Source: Bryum argenteum (taxonomy: Eukaryota > Streptophyta > Bryopsida > Bryales > Bryaceae). Taken from it: a DNA stretch of 64,000 nucleotides. Every line of letters begins with the position of its first letter. The first letter of the stretch is position 1. Shown in pieces: positions 1 through 12,406 of this stretch. The stretch spans positions 1,118,501 to 1,182,500 of the forward strand of contig CM073325.1 in NCBI GenBank assembly GCA_037043015.1. Direction: 5' to 3'. A program made the position numbers and the translations under genes. The notes below the pieces were generated by a model. That model had not been told where the DNA came from. It worked only from the letters and a program-made list of their open reading frames with translations, and ran no database searches.

Positions 1-3000
1 AACACCAATAGTGGGACTACTAACCCTTCTTAGAATAGGCACTATGCTAGTTCCTGACTGGTCACCAATAGTGCCTCAGAGATACCCGACGTAAGATCTT
101 CCCAAAGGACTTTGATATACCCCTGTAACGAGGTTCAATAGCCCTTACTGTGCGTAGTTGGGTGGACTGTGGTGATGAGGACCAAGTGGGCATTAAAAGA
201 TAGGTCGGCCAATTTTGAGTTTTTTTAGTACTCGTACCATATTTCTATTAATAGCAAATTTTGGATTTTCTACAATTCCAATAATGTTATAACTTTTGTG
301 GAACTGGCCTATCACATTTGACTAGTTGGGTGTTTGGCCTTCTCGCCTATTGATTGAATTATCAATGCCATCGATATATCAACATATTTAATGTATTAAC
401 ACCTTGATGCTACTAGTGCACAACAAAAATTAGATATATATTTGTTGTTCTATGTTTTGAGTTTTGGAGAGTATCTAGAACCTACTAGACTAGAGTTTAC
501 TCAATCTCCAAGTTTCCTATTTACACAATTCTTTTAGGATCAAGCACGTACTACTACTATGGGTCCTATGACTTCCATGTTTGGATCTCGCCGATATCAC
601 CTATGAGAGTGTGAGCTATAGTGTCAAATATATCATTTGATTCTCTATCCCCATTACTTTTGGTAATCTACTCCCTTGAGTAAAAATATATCTATTCTTT
701 CTTGTATTTCAAAAAATCTCATGAAGAACTAATCTCAATTTCACATGTTTGCTTTTCATGATAAAACATGCTCCATGTTAGAAAAGTCTAAAACACAAGC
801 TTGCTTACCTTAAAATGCTTGTCATAGATTCATAATGTTTTTAACGGGTTTATAATTCATATCACACAAAGTAGAATGGATTTGAGATTCAATAGAAGTA
901 ATCTCATCAACATGAGACATTGGACCAGAATGTTATGTCTCTTCGAAGTTTCACCTTCTCAACCAAAACATGGACATTTGACACGTTCAAGGATTAAGAG
1001 GAACAGAATGCACATGATCAGAGGTCAATTCCTAAACAGTTACTGCTCAGATTTCTATGTGACAAATCATAAACCATCGCCAAAACAAAAGCATCGCCCC
1101 AACAGTGTAAAAATCCTGCCATGGTCGTACTCACTGGTGGAAACCGAAGTTGACATGAATTTTAAACAACAATTCATCAGTCAAGATAGTATCGTGCACA
1201 AGGTCTCTCGCATCCTTGTACAACATGCAGATCAAGTTCTATCAACAGCTTTTTAAACAGAGAAAGTGGATAAGTCATTGAAAGCTAGGCATGGAGTAAC
1301 TGGACAAAATGTAAGCGCAAGTAACGCAACAATCATCACAGTCAAGGCCTCTGTGTACATTTAAGGGCCAATGAAACTCATGTTCAACCATTCTTCAATT
1401 TTCTTTGATGATTGGGTGCTGTGTGTGTCCAGGATTCAAATCATAACATACCTTTCACCACGTTCGGGCCGCGACAAATACGAGACAAATGCATGTCCGT
1501 TGCTGTCATAGATCATTCAGCACAAGTGTGTTGAGCTGGACTGCCACAGGCACATGGAACTACAGATGGTTTCGATCACCAGTACCACCAACAGTATCAA
1601 TGGTCATAACCACGCTTTATTTGCTTCAGATGTTAAGCAAGTGATTACATGCAGTTGAAGCTCTGTCAAATCGTGAGATTAGAGGTAACAGACTGACCAT
1701 TGCTTGCACTTTGAGCATTGCCAGCCACTGTGTAATAAGATGTGCCCCATGTACTCCGTAAAAGAGAATCACGTCTTTAGAAGAAAGATACCCAAGAATT
1801 CAAAACATGCTCAAATGTGCTCTTGGTCATGTCAAACTTGTTTTTTGGCCTTGATACGGATGTGACTTGCAGGTGAGAATGTTTGAGTTGGTGATCATTT
1901 TTGCTTCTCTGTGGAGTCTCTTCTCCTGCTGGCCGAGGTCTTCTAACTTCAGTGCCATGCCATTCACTTTCAATGTGGATATTCGACCTGAAAAGTGATC
2001 TTTACTTCTCAAGTGGTGCTCATTGTGTGTAGAAGACAGTCCTCGAGGATGTTTCAATTCATTGCTTTTTATCATTGTGCGGACCTTCTTTACTTTTGGC
2101 TCTTGTCAATCAAAGTCTCATGCAACTCAATGATAGAGGCCCGCACTATACACTTTCCTTATTGATTTCCCCGTCACCTATTTAAAAAGGTTAGAGGTGG
2201 GTGAACCATGTGAAGATGCCACATTTAACAACTTTTGAAGTCCACGTATACATCCCATCAAAACCTTATAAAGAGTCTCCCTTGATGTAGACAACCATTT
2301 GCCTCCCTCATGTTAAAAAATTTTCAATTTATTGTGCAAGACTAGGAGACAGATAAAAAAATCTCGTCTAAATAGCTCTTTTAAACATGTCCGTATGAAA
2401 TTACACTACTGGTAGAAACTTGGAGCAATAAGGACAAGAAAATTGACACGAAACTCGAATCCAGGTACGAGAAGTTGTCACCATGGTCGTGTCATTCTAG
2501 ACAAGTTATAGTTCTATTTGTATTTACTCAGTCCTCTATATATTCTCACGATGGAAATTTGCAAGAGTTCCTAGTTTCCTAATTTTTGTGAATAACTTCA
2601 TAGATTCTTCAGATGGTCAGCGTAGTAAAATTTTCTTTGAAACTTCGAAGAGTTACAAATAAGTGGATAATCATGTTGTGTAAATCATACAAGTTCCTTG
2701 TTAACGCATTTTCGGCTCTCGTAAATAGTCAAAATTGGATTTTCACACCACACGCTCTTCCATTCACAGTTTGTTATCTTGCATGAAGCGACGCATTTTT
2801 ATGACAAGATAACAAGATAGTAAAAAAATCATATGCCCACAACATAGTTGTCATTAGCTAGTGCAACAAATTGAATCAAAACTATGAACTTACTCAACCC
2901 CACGGTTCTACTTCCTCAAATTTATATTTCAAAAAGCGATAAATCTAAATACAGATGTCCGAAATTTGCGCACATGCTAAGGTATCAAAACAACATCCGT

Positions 3001-3121
3001 TGGAAACATTTAGGCTAGAATGGTCTATGTGATTATTGTAAGTGAATTTTTCAATTGATAAGTCAACTATGATAAAACAAGGAGAAAGGGACTTTGAAGC
3101 AATGTGGAAAAGAAAAACTCA
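1..3121. other. Intergenic stretch, no supported gene
   Basis: AT-rich sequence with no recognisable domain, RNA gene or repeat family. The longest open frame is 126 codons at 876-1256 on the plus strand. Its translation is basic and resembles nothing I know, and it has no neighbouring exon-like frame, so I do not call it a gene. A second frame of 82 codons at 1827-2075 on the minus strand is equally unsupported. Confidence 0.5.
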
Positions 3122-3201
3122 CTCTTTCTAATTTTGCTTGCACAATTAGAAAGAGCAAGCACAATTAAAATACTGTATACAACAACTTGTTGTATACAGT
3201 A
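3122..3201. repeat. Two adjacent perfect hairpins
   Basis: The first hairpin has 12-bp perfect arms (3122-3133 and 3144-3155) around a 10-nt loop. The second is a 31-bp palindrome at 3171-3201 with 15-bp perfect arms (TACTGTATACAACAA and its complement) around a single base. They are 15 bp apart. They could be a cruciform or the remnant of a foldback element. No terminal repeats or target duplication are visible around the pair. Confidence 0.7.
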
Positions 3202-3689
3202 CTTTAACGTAGCCAATTCTCCCCTTTTAAGTGCTCTATGGTTTTTACTTCTTCTAAAACAATTGATGCTCAGTGTAGTGTTGCAACATCTGCCGTTGCG
3301 TGATTGACTGCGTCATTCTGTGTACCAAGCAAAAACATAGACGAACATAAAAAGGCATATGAAAAATTAAATGTATTGAAAATCTAAATCATAAGAACGT
3401 GCCTTAGTACCTGTTTTAAATAAAGTTATTTACGAAAAAAGGGCCGCAACATCGGGGAGAACATCCTCATCTATCCGGCCCTTTCTTACTCGGACCCAAT
3501 CACTGTCATGGTTACGACAGAATGACCCTTGCACGATCTTTAGGAATGCCATGCAGCCAAAAGTGGCAAAACAAACTCCAACTTGTCTGGTGCCAAAGAA
3601 AAAACTGTCCCTACTGTACTCCCTGTCACTTTTTGAAAACCAAGGGTGTCTCTTTTAGCCTCATTTTCTACTAGTGCAACCTATGAAGA

Positions 3690-3940
3690 TGATGGAAAAT
3701 TGCCTAAATCATCAAAAATGACCTTTTTTCCTACTTCAGCGAGATAAATCTTAATCTAAGAATTATTTAGAACACCCCACCGTACGATCTCAAACTTATC
3801 TTGACATTTGACTCACATACCAAATTTGAACACTTGATTCTTCTTCATTCAGGAGACTGTAATAGCCAAAGTTGGTTGAATTTTGCTTGTGCAAGAACCC
3901 AAAAAAACCACTGCAGCTTTCTTAGATATTTAGGGGTTAA
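3690..3940 (+). mobile_element. TTAA-flanked MITE copy, decayed
   Basis: This is a degenerate member of the roughly 265-bp MITE family seen better at 13854-14100 and 43779-44046. It shares the internal blocks CAAATTTGAAC, GCCAAAGTTGG and the end TTTAGGGGTTAA (TTAA at 3937-3940). The left terminus has decayed beyond recognition and its position is approximate. Confidence 0.7.
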
Positions 3941-3944
3941 CCAA

Positions 3945-5440
3945 GGAATGACATTCTTTACTTTGTTCATGTATTTGGAACTTTCCTACCTTGTATTGTG
4001 ATGGACATAAACTAGCCCTAATTTCTTGCACTATTCCCACTGAGACATAATCAAAGCGCATGACATTTGACTCGAGATTCTCTTCTTTCCTTTTAGAATA
4101 TAAAAGTTCCAAATGATAGTTGGGCGGACACAGCTAAGGAAAAGGGTGAAGAAAGTGTCGAAGAATGTGGAACCCACAAACTTCATAGTACAGCAATCAA
4201 TAACAACACTGTTACAAGCAGTAGGTACTAGTAACGTGGCCGCACTCATAGAGTGAGAACTCGATGAAGATCTAGAGGACGGAGCGTTTTGCTCTCAAGA
4301 ATGGGAAAGATTCTGTCCTCTCTCATTTCGCACATATTGCGGTGCTTCGATAATTTGCAAGGCTCTCATTAGTGACCGTACTTCATTTATTGTAACGGTC
4401 ACAGTTTACTGTGTCGATGATCATTGATTCCTCCTATTTACTTTTCACTCATGATAGTTTCGATAAACTCAAACTGCGGCAGAGCTGGAAATTTCAAGTT
4501 GAGATTCCCTTAATTTCAGAGCACAGAGAACATGATATGATATTCAACGGAGTAGAACTGGCTCATATGATTGACTTGATATTCATTAATTTGTAAGAGA
4601 ATGTGGATGTTTATGCTTCATATCAATCACTGTCACATGTATGTGTACAGTATAGGATCGGAGAAGGTCACATTAGCTCATACATGGAATTCAAAAGCTT
4701 CTCAATCTATTGAACGCGACGCCCTAGTTTCGGGTTATTTGAGATTGAAACTTCAGGATTAATGTATTGGAAGTACGATATATAAGCAATTGGAGAGTTC
4801 ACAAAATTTATAATGAGCTTCATTCCCATACTAAGTACTTTCATCGAGAATCTTTTCGTGACCATGTCGCAAATGTGCATTTGCCATATTTAGAGTATCA
4901 TGATCCGAACATGGCCATTTTATAAGATACGACACAATCAAGAGTTGATGGTTGAGAAAGAGCAGCTAATGAAAGTTAGGAAGGGAACTACGCCAAGTGT
5001 TTCACTTTAACCAGATTGGGCACCCACAAGAATATGAGTCAATGCGAACGTAAAGGTTCAAAATGCTACTAGAATAGAGCACGGAATCGCAGAACTCACC
5101 ACTAAGACATATTCTAAGAGTCGGTGAAGAATGGATAAACAGAGGTGATTGTGGAGGTCAACTGAAGCGTATTTAAATTCACGAGTACTACTCATGCTGA
5201 ATGTGCAAAAGCCTAGGGAGATCAATTTGCCATCAGTTAAGTGATGGGTTCTAATTAATGTTTACTGTACATCACGTATACAACAATCCTAATCGGTGGA
5301 TTGCACATGTTACAGACTCCAGACCTGACAACTGACTAAGTTTTAACTAAGACGGAATCTCCATCGACTAGTCGATGTTTATGTCTCTGATTTTTACTAA
5401 CTAAAGACAGATCATGATCAGTGGAGTAGCAGCAGATGCA
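3945..5440. other. Intergenic stretch, no supported gene
   Basis: I see only short frames without recognisable domains. This lies downstream (3' side) of the minus-strand GT34 gene and presumably holds its 3' UTR near the right end. Confidence 0.5.
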
Positions 5441-5449
5441 TGGTGCCGG

Positions 5450-7093
5450 TTATGCAGGTCTGAGGGGCTCCGAGGTAACTCGATTCACCGCATGAGTGTT
5501 GAGCGTGGTGTGCCGATACCCATAGAGCTTGAGGACCTGGTTGTCCGCGAAGTTGAAAGCGCGCTCCATGTGTTTCAAGCACCGGTCCACGGCGTACGTG
5601 CCGGTGCCATCTTTGGAGCAGGGTTTGCATCCCACGAAGTGTGTGACGAATGGCCATGCGCTTTTGGTGGCCATCATCTCCTCGTACTTCTCCACGATCA
5701 TGTTCCAGTAGCCATGCAGGCCCAGGTCGAGCTCCAGCCTGGTCTTGGCGCCCCAGCGCAAGGGATCCTGGTTCAGGAGCAGCACGAGCGCGCTCTGGTC
5801 GTCGGCCTCGTAGTCCGGGCGGTCGCTCAATCCCGCGGCTTGAACCTTCCCGCCTGCGTCGCGCACTGGCCCTTCCGGCCCCATAAGCGCCCACTCGTCG
5901 AAAAGATCGAGGGTCCACTGGCAGTTGCGCACCAGGAAGATCCCCGCGTTCACCCCTAGCCAGCTCCTCTTCTCGTACACGTCCTTCCCGTTGCCGTTGA
6001 TAATGAGATTGTAGTTCGTGTAGAGATCCAACGGAATTTCCCTTGTCATGTCGGTGAAAAGCGCGTCCGAATCCATCCACCACAGCCACTCCACTTCTGG
6101 GTGCGCCAGCATCAATTTGCGAAGCAACGGGAGCTTCGCCCAGAAGCTTGTCATGTGCGGATCCAGATGCGCCAAGTTGTAGAATAGCTCGATATCATGC
6201 ATGCGGCAGTAGTCGACCTGAACAAAAGACTTTTCATGAGAACAATCGCAAACTAGCTTCACCCAGAGGTCAAGCACAGCCAATCTGACAATCAAAGATT
6301 TGGCAAGATTTGGAGAACTGCATGCACTTGGAGGTGGTAAGTCCCTGTCCGCGTCATGGTGAAAAGAGGTTACTTGAAGTGGACGAAAACTGTCGATTTA
6401 GAATCTACAAGAGAGATGCAGAAGTCTCGACGTCTAAACCGGTCTAACTGAGGTAACCACTGAGGTTACCAGAAGCATGCAATTGGAGGTAACCAGAAGC
6501 ACTCGTGTTGAAATTTGCAACAACGAAAGAGAATGATGAAGCAGAAATTCGGGAATGCCTTCCTACAAAGGAAATGCGTACTGAATCCTAACGTAGGCCA
6601 TAGGTTGCTCTGATTCATGAATCATGATGCAGGACTTGGAAAATGGCTCAACGAGAATGGGGTTTGCCATTACCTTATTTTTGAGGCTCTTGAGCAGCTG
6701 GAAGCTACCCATGGGATTGGCGCACTGCGTAGGTTGCGAGCCCGTGACGAGCAGCACGCGCGGCGCGCCGCTCTGGGTGACGTTCGCGCCCGGGTGGTGG
6801 CGGCTCCAAGTCGCGCGCTGCTGGTCCCAATTGGAGATTTTGGGGCCTAACCGGAAGGGCACAGCAGGGTCCCAGTATCCCAATTCCGCCGCCTCCCTGC
6901 GAATTCCGGCAGGCGACTGCTCTGGCGCAACGCCGCCGGTGCCACCGATCGTGCCGCGCAGGACTAGCAAGGTCGTCAAGCCACACAAAACAGTAACCTT
7001 GATGTTCTGAATCATCCGCGTCCACTTCATGCTCAGACCCTTGCTGGGCAGAATCTGCGAAAACCCTTTCATTCCAGCAGCCGAAATCTTCAT
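5450..7093 (-). CDS. GT34 glycosyltransferase, xyloglucan 6-xylosyltransferase-like (two exons)
   Basis: Predicted type II Golgi enzyme of family GT34, which transfers xylose from UDP-xylose to the glucan backbone of xyloglucan, or galactose in the galactomannan branch. Exon 1 is 7093-6674 and exon 2 is 6217-5450. The 456-bp intron (6673-6218) is phase 0, with donor AAG|GTAATG and acceptor TTCAG|GTCGAC. The protein has 395 residues: a short basic N-terminus, one membrane anchor at about 32-50, a stem, then the catalytic domain. Seen motifs are FRLGPKISNWDQQRATW, RVLLVTGSQP, the metal-binding DSD at 189-191 within WWMDSDALFTDM, NAGIFLVRNCQW, EADDQSA at 277-283 and THFVGCKPC. All expected GT34 blocks are present and in order, so it looks functional. 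Arabidopsis XXTs are about 460 residues; the shortness is in the stem and C-terminus. GC content is higher than the surroundings, as expected for real exons. Donor sugar (xylose or galactose) cannot be told. Met8, Met22 or Met27 are alternative starts. Confidence 0.93.
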
Positions 7094-8300
7094 GGTCTCG
7101 TCTCCGAATTCTACCAGTCAGACCCCAAATTCCAAGACGTTGATGACGGGCAAGAAGGGAAGGGCACTCTAGCTCATCAGCTTGTCTGATCACTCCTCTA
7201 TCAAGCTCGTCAGATATACTACCGGGGGTTCTATCCTCATCGACGAGGCCAAGAAATCAGTCACAAGCAGCACTTCTGAGGAAGCGCGTTGGTATCGACC
7301 CTCATCGTTGTCGAATCCCCTGCACGGATCGAAGGTTATTCTGGCACTGATGTGCGGACTCCATCAGCATACCGACTAAAAATCAGAACAGACTAATTTG
7401 GGCAGAATGATGACCGAGTCAGGGGGTCACTGATTCAGCGAGCGTGTCTGAGCGGACGTTCAATGCAAGCTTGAGGGTCAGGGAAACTGTGCTGGTCCAT
7501 TGGGAACATGGCCTTCATATAACGTGAATATAAAACGTGAAAATGTTCGCTTTTTGGGTTGGAGATGCCATGACGATGCAGGAGTGTACTGGCTGGCTGT
7601 CAATCAATGCATGCATTTGATCGAACACAAATGGTTACCCACTTCTTCGCATCATGCGGACACTCCACCGCGAATTCTGTTCGATGGGCAGGCACCGAGA
7701 CGTTGAATTCGTTCACGACGGATGCTTATGACGTCTCCGACGACTCTCATCACGTTTTGGTCAATTCTAAGTATCATTCGCACAATGAAGATGTTGGAAT
7801 TTCATCAAATCAGTTTTCTAAGTGCCATTATGTCATACCAAAATCTACATTACTTGGAGATTTATCACCAATGTTTTAAGATGCTATTCTTCGAACATTC
7901 TAGTCTCGTTTACATATTAAGAAGTGAACAAATACTTGGGAAATGGATCAACTTCACAAGAATTTGTTCACTTCTTATGAATTTCAAGCCTTGGAAGTGC
8001 CATCAGTGTGAAATACTCCCTTTATAACACATAATTCGTTATAATGGTAACATTCACTGATTAGGGGCGTTTAGCTCGAGTCGAGCTAAATGTACCCACA
8101 GAGTACATTTGACTCAACTCAAACTCAATTCTCTTTGATTTGATAATTTGAATATTCCCATTATAACAAATTACGTGTTTTATCCCGTTGAAAGGTTTTC
8201 TTAAGGGATAAATTTGGGGGACTGAATCAACAAAGTAGATGGAGTATTGTCATTTTGAAAAATTGATATTACGCATATTAGATAATTACCTTGAGGCTCA
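7094..8300. other. Intergenic stretch upstream of GT34, with hairpins
   Basis: This must contain the 5' UTR and promoter of the minus-strand GT34 gene, but I see no convincing TATA box at a standard distance. It carries a hairpin with 15-bp perfect arms at 7919-7933 and 7962-7976. It also has two adjacent inverted repeats at 8071-8089 (9-bp arms, 1-nt centre) and 8088-8110 (8-bp arms, 7-nt loop). No coding region is recognised. Confidence 0.5.
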
Positions 8301-8304
8301 TGTC

Positions 8305-9322
8305 TTAACACCTGGAGATCCTTAAAACCCAAAATAGGTTTTTGCAATTGTATGCAACCTAGATGGAAGAGTATATTGGATGCTCATTATACTGCAAAGT
8401 GTATGGAGTAAAATTTGCAAAGCTAAATTTTAATTTCAAACCTTCACATGGAAAGTTTACGTTTCAAGTCCAGAAAGAAAATTTTGAATGTAGTAAGTCT
8501 TTTTTGAATTTTTTTAATTTAAATTATGTTCAAGACCAAATTGCTACTTGAGTTCTGAAGTGACCCAATTCAAAAAGTCTACCAATTTTACAAAGCCTAC
8601 AAGTTATTTATTGCTTTCAAAATTTGTCAAACTTCGAGATTTTGGAATTTTCCACGATAATTTTTAATATAAATTTACAAGCTCATGAGGGCATCTACTC
8701 ACCGTTCAATTTTTTTGTGAACTAAATATATCCAAGGTAATGCATGTCAAACTGATCATTGTTTGTCAACCTTCTTCTAGATATTAATTTTCATGATGGT
8801 CAAAAAAGTGAAAGGAGTCTTTAAAACTTTGCATGAGCGTACTCAACTTGATTACCTACATGGAAAAAATAGGATCAATGTTTTTAGAGTAACAATCTTC
8901 CGATCCCCCTTTGCTCCATGAAGACAATGTCTTTAGACCAATGCCCAAAAGAAAGTTGACACAAACTTTGCAGGTTACAATCTCCCAAATGGTTAACCCC
9001 TAAAGTTCCTTGTTGCAAAACCGTCTAAGTCACAAAATTTGACCTTTCTTTAGATTAAGCTCAAAAATCTCAATCTGAGAATTATTCAAAGATTCAACCG
9101 TAAGATCTCAAAGTTAACTTGACATTCTTCTCACATACCAAATTTGAACCGTCGATTCTTCCTCGTTTGTGAGGTTATAATGATCAAAGTTGGCTAAGTT
9201 TCTCTCCTGCAGGAACCTCCAAAACCCATTTCAGGATTTTAAGGAACTTTAGGGGTTTACATCCGAAAATCAATTTTTAGATCATCAACTAAATATAGGT
9301 TAGGTACAAGATCTTACAGTTG

Positions 9323-9354
<32 letters not shown>

Positions 9355-9360
9355 CACCCC
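8305..9360 (+). mobile_element. Long TTAA-type MITE, decayed, with a nested MITE
   Basis: Collinear with the 925-bp element at 32680-33604: shared blocks include GAGATTTTGGA, ACTTGATTACCTACATG and AGGTACAAGATCTTAC. The left end at 8305 keeps TTAAC and AGATCC. The copy is interrupted by a small MITE at 8993-9259. A run of 29 A bases (9323-9351) lies near its right end, which I cannot place exactly. No coding capacity is seen. Confidence 0.75.
8993..9259 (+). mobile_element. TTAA-flanked MITE nested in a longer one
   Basis: 267 bp, from TTAA-CCCCTAAAG to CTTTAGGGG-TTTA. The internal sequence matches the common family (CAACCGTAAGATCT, TTTGAACCGT, GGTTATAATGATCAAAGTTGGCT). The surrounding long element is continuous with its relative at 33.4 kb on both sides of this insert, so the insertion is later than the host copy. 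Confidence 0.85.
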
Positions 9361-9837
9361 AGGAATGCGTAGAGAGTATAAATCAAGTTGATTTTTCTTG
9401 TCTACCTTCTCAAATGATCTCTAAGGCCTAGTAGTCTCATAAAGAAGGGACAAATGATAAACACATCAAATTTTGACATACAAGAACATCTACATGCACA
9501 CCGACTATATTCAAATGAACATGTACAATGAAATTTAAACAAATGTATTTATATCGATTGTAAAAAAAATAACCTAATGTACATACATGTACATGCAATT
9601 TAGTACAATCAAATGCTACATGTACAATTAAGGACGTATTTGACAACTTAGAACCCAATAATGCATTCGTCTTTCATAAATAATGTCTTGAGCCGTGTTG
9701 TCTTATTAATAGTGACAGGAGCGTAGTACATGGTCTAAATAGTCTCTAGAAAAAGCAAAGCATGTCGTCCTGAAGCATACTCTCCAAACACATTTTGTCA
9801 GTAATTAAATAATTCACTTGTAGGGGATTAGATATGC

Positions 9838-10105
9838 CTAACCCCTAACTCTCCTTGTTGCAAATCGGTCTAAGTCACAAAATTTGACCATCCTTTAGAT
9901 TCAGCTCAAAAAATCTCAATCTAAGCATTATTTGAAAGATTCAACCGTAAGATCTCAAAGTTCACTTGACATTCACCTCATATACCAAATTTGAACCGTT
10001 CATTCTTCCTCATTTGTGAGATTATAATGGTCAAAGTTGGCTGAGTTTTTCTCCTGCGGGAACCTCCGAAACCCGTTTCGGGTTTTAAGGAGAGTTAGGG
10101 GCTAG
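9838..10105 (+). mobile_element. TTAA-family MITE with CTAA/CTAG flanks
   Basis: About 260 bp with ends CCCCTAACTCTCC and GGAGAGTTAGGGG, which are perfect inverted repeats. The flanks read CTAA on the left and CTAG on the right instead of TTAA. The interior is the same family as 8993-9259, to which it is clearly similar along its length. Confidence 0.85.
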
Positions 10106-10379
10106 TAACATGTTGTTGACAAACGAGGTCAATTATCACTGCGTATTGAAATAAACGAGTTCTTTGTAACCATCGTGTACGTAGCCTCTGGTGAATAATC
10201 AGTCCAAACGCGGCCAGTTGGGCAATTGAAAATTTTGGCAGAGGCAACCTTGTTTGCGTTCGTTCTTTCTTATCAACACGTACCCCAGAACGTCCGCATT
10301 CACAGTTGGCTGATTGAGAACCCACACCATAACACTCCGGAATTGAGGGTGGTAAGTCCATGTCTCGGTAATTTTTTGT

Positions 10380-10624
10380 CTCACCCCGATAGATCCAAGA
10401 AAACCAAAATGGCTTTTTGGGAAAATTCAGCCAACTTTTACCATTATAATCTCAAAATCAGAGAAAATTTAACGGTTCAAATTTGACATTTGAGTAAAGA
10501 GTCATGTTAACTTCATGATCCTACGGTTGAATCATATGATTACTGCTTAGATTGAGTTTCTTTGGGACTGAAGTAGAAGAAGATTCTTTTAGACAATTTT
10601 GTATCAAGAATCTCTAGGGGTTAA
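10380..10624 (-). mobile_element. TTAA-family MITE, reverse orientation
   Basis: Same family as 13854-14100 but inverted. The right end is TCTAGGGG-TTAA (10621-10624); the left end has decayed to ACCCCGATAGATCC. The internal marks CCTACGGTTG, AACGGTTCAAATTTGACATT and GATTGAGTTTC are present. Confidence 0.8.
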
Positions 10625-10715
10625 CCAAAGAATGCATTAATCGTTTGAGCAACCAAGGTAGCCAAAAAAACAGTGTGACGGAGATTAGGAATAAGGTATG
10701 TCCCTACTGTCCAGG

Positions 10716-10983
10716 TTAACCCCTAAAGGTTCAAGAAAGCGGAGATCGCTTTCTGGAATTTCCGCAGGGAGAAAATTCAGCCAACTTTGACCATTATAAT
10801 CTCACAATTGGAGAAAAATTAACGGTTCAAATTTGACATTCGAGAAAAAGGTCAAGTTAACTTCAAGATCCTACGGTTGGATCTTCTAATCAATGCTTAG
10901 ATTGAGTTTCTTTGCCCCTGAAGTAGAAGAAGGTTCTTTTTGATAATTTAAACAATTTTGTATCAAGGACCTTTGAAGGTTAA
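10716..10983 (-). mobile_element. TTAA-family MITE, reverse orientation
   Basis: 268 bp, from TTAA-CCCCTAAAGG (10716) to CCTTTGAAGG-TTAA (10980-10983). It is in the same orientation as the copy that ends 91 bp to its left and is similar to it throughout. It is probably an independent insertion, since the ends are complete for both. Confidence 0.85.
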
Positions 10984-11457
10984 TGGGCTTGGAATGGAGG
11001 GCACCTTAGTTACTTTCTGGTATCCTTTTGCTGACCTATTCTGTCCTATTGCTCGTTCCCTACAGTCCCATTGCATGTCATCATACTTTTCATTTCATGC
11101 CTACTGTATGCTACTCAATTGCTATTTGACATTTGATGCACTTATTGTTGAGCAAACTATACTTCTTTTTGTGCTTTTTGTTGGCACTTGGTGATCACCA
11201 TGAGAAATACATCATAAAATATCAGTAAAGTAGTTAAAGATTCATGTGATATATATCAAAAAATATAGAAGAAGAACAATTGCTTCTGAAATGGGCAAAG
11301 GAAAAGTAGGTTACCTGCTCAATAATGGCTCGATCTTTTCATTGAAGAATGTGTAATGAACTTGGTCACGCAAGTAATTTGTGTGCATGGGCAAAGCAAG
11401 TAAGAGGATTAGTCAAAGTGAATTATCTTTGTACTCTCTTAGAATTTGTTATGAAGT

Positions 11458-12406
11458 TTAACCCTTTCATGACCACTCCTGTTTTGGAAGTCGAGGTTTT
11501 TTTGAGGTGTTTGGATGTATTCTGGAGTGCATCGAACAAATGAAGGGTCAAAATTAAGATCCGACGGTATAAATGTGTAGTGAACTTCATATACATGCTA
11601 GTGGCCAAATATGGGTCAGATCTACCGTATGAACTAGAGTATTATGATGTTCCGAGTCAAGTGTAGTACATAGCGTATACATGACCTCGAAGCTTTTTAC
11701 TAGAATTAGAGACTAGAATATCTAGATTTGGGCAAAACACATGTAGTCAATATTGTAGAGAGTTTGAAGATCTATCCAACAACACCATGAGCGTTGCATT
11801 TCGAGAATTTATGAAACTGAAATTGTGAAAAGAGACCAAGAACCCGAGTTCCTTGTATACGGTAATGTACGAGAAATACATGGGATATCGTAGCAAATAT
11901 GGCCAGATTGAAAAATCAGACATGGTCACATTCATCAGACGCCGAGCTTTGACGTAGAATCAGTGTGCAAACAACATGTGGTTGATTCTTTTTGGGGAGG
12001 ATTTCAGGTTGTACAAACGTATACGCTTTGATAGACGGTGTTGGGTTGCCAAAAGAAATCAACTCCTCTTTTGTCGACGGAGCCAATTGAGTAGTACCGC
12101 CCATGTTCCCATGTTCCCAAGGGACCCTTAGAATTGGTGTCATGTGTCCTCGGCCGTATTTTCTGAATCTTTCTCACTTCTTTCCGGACAAACTCATCGT
12201 ATCTCATACTCATTACCATGTATAAACAACTCTACCAAGCGGAGTACGAGTCCAAATGCATTGTTGTTTTGTGTAGTAGATCCAGCACACACTCCTCTTC
12301 CGGCGTTGTTCTCTAACATTTTGCTATTTCTACACAGATTCTACTCAATCATGGAATAACCACATTTCAATGACCATATTTGGTTGATTGGTCATGAAAG
12401 GGTTAA
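11458..12406. mobile_element. Second TTAA-type element, 949 bp
   Basis: Begins TTAA-CCCTTTCATGACCA and ends TGGTCATGAAAGGG-TTAA, an 18-bp perfect inverted repeat including the TTAA. Its ends and interior differ from the CCCCTAAA family, so it is a separate family with the same target preference. Short open frames inside show no transposase motif, so it is presumably non-autonomous. Confidence 0.85.

Noticed and set aside
5414-5959. 181-codon plus-strand frame opposite the GT34 gene
   Set aside because: Shadow of the GC-rich minus-strand exon 2, which has full family motifs.
6624-7010. Plus-strand frame opposite GT34 exon 1
   Set aside because: Antisense shadow of a real exon.
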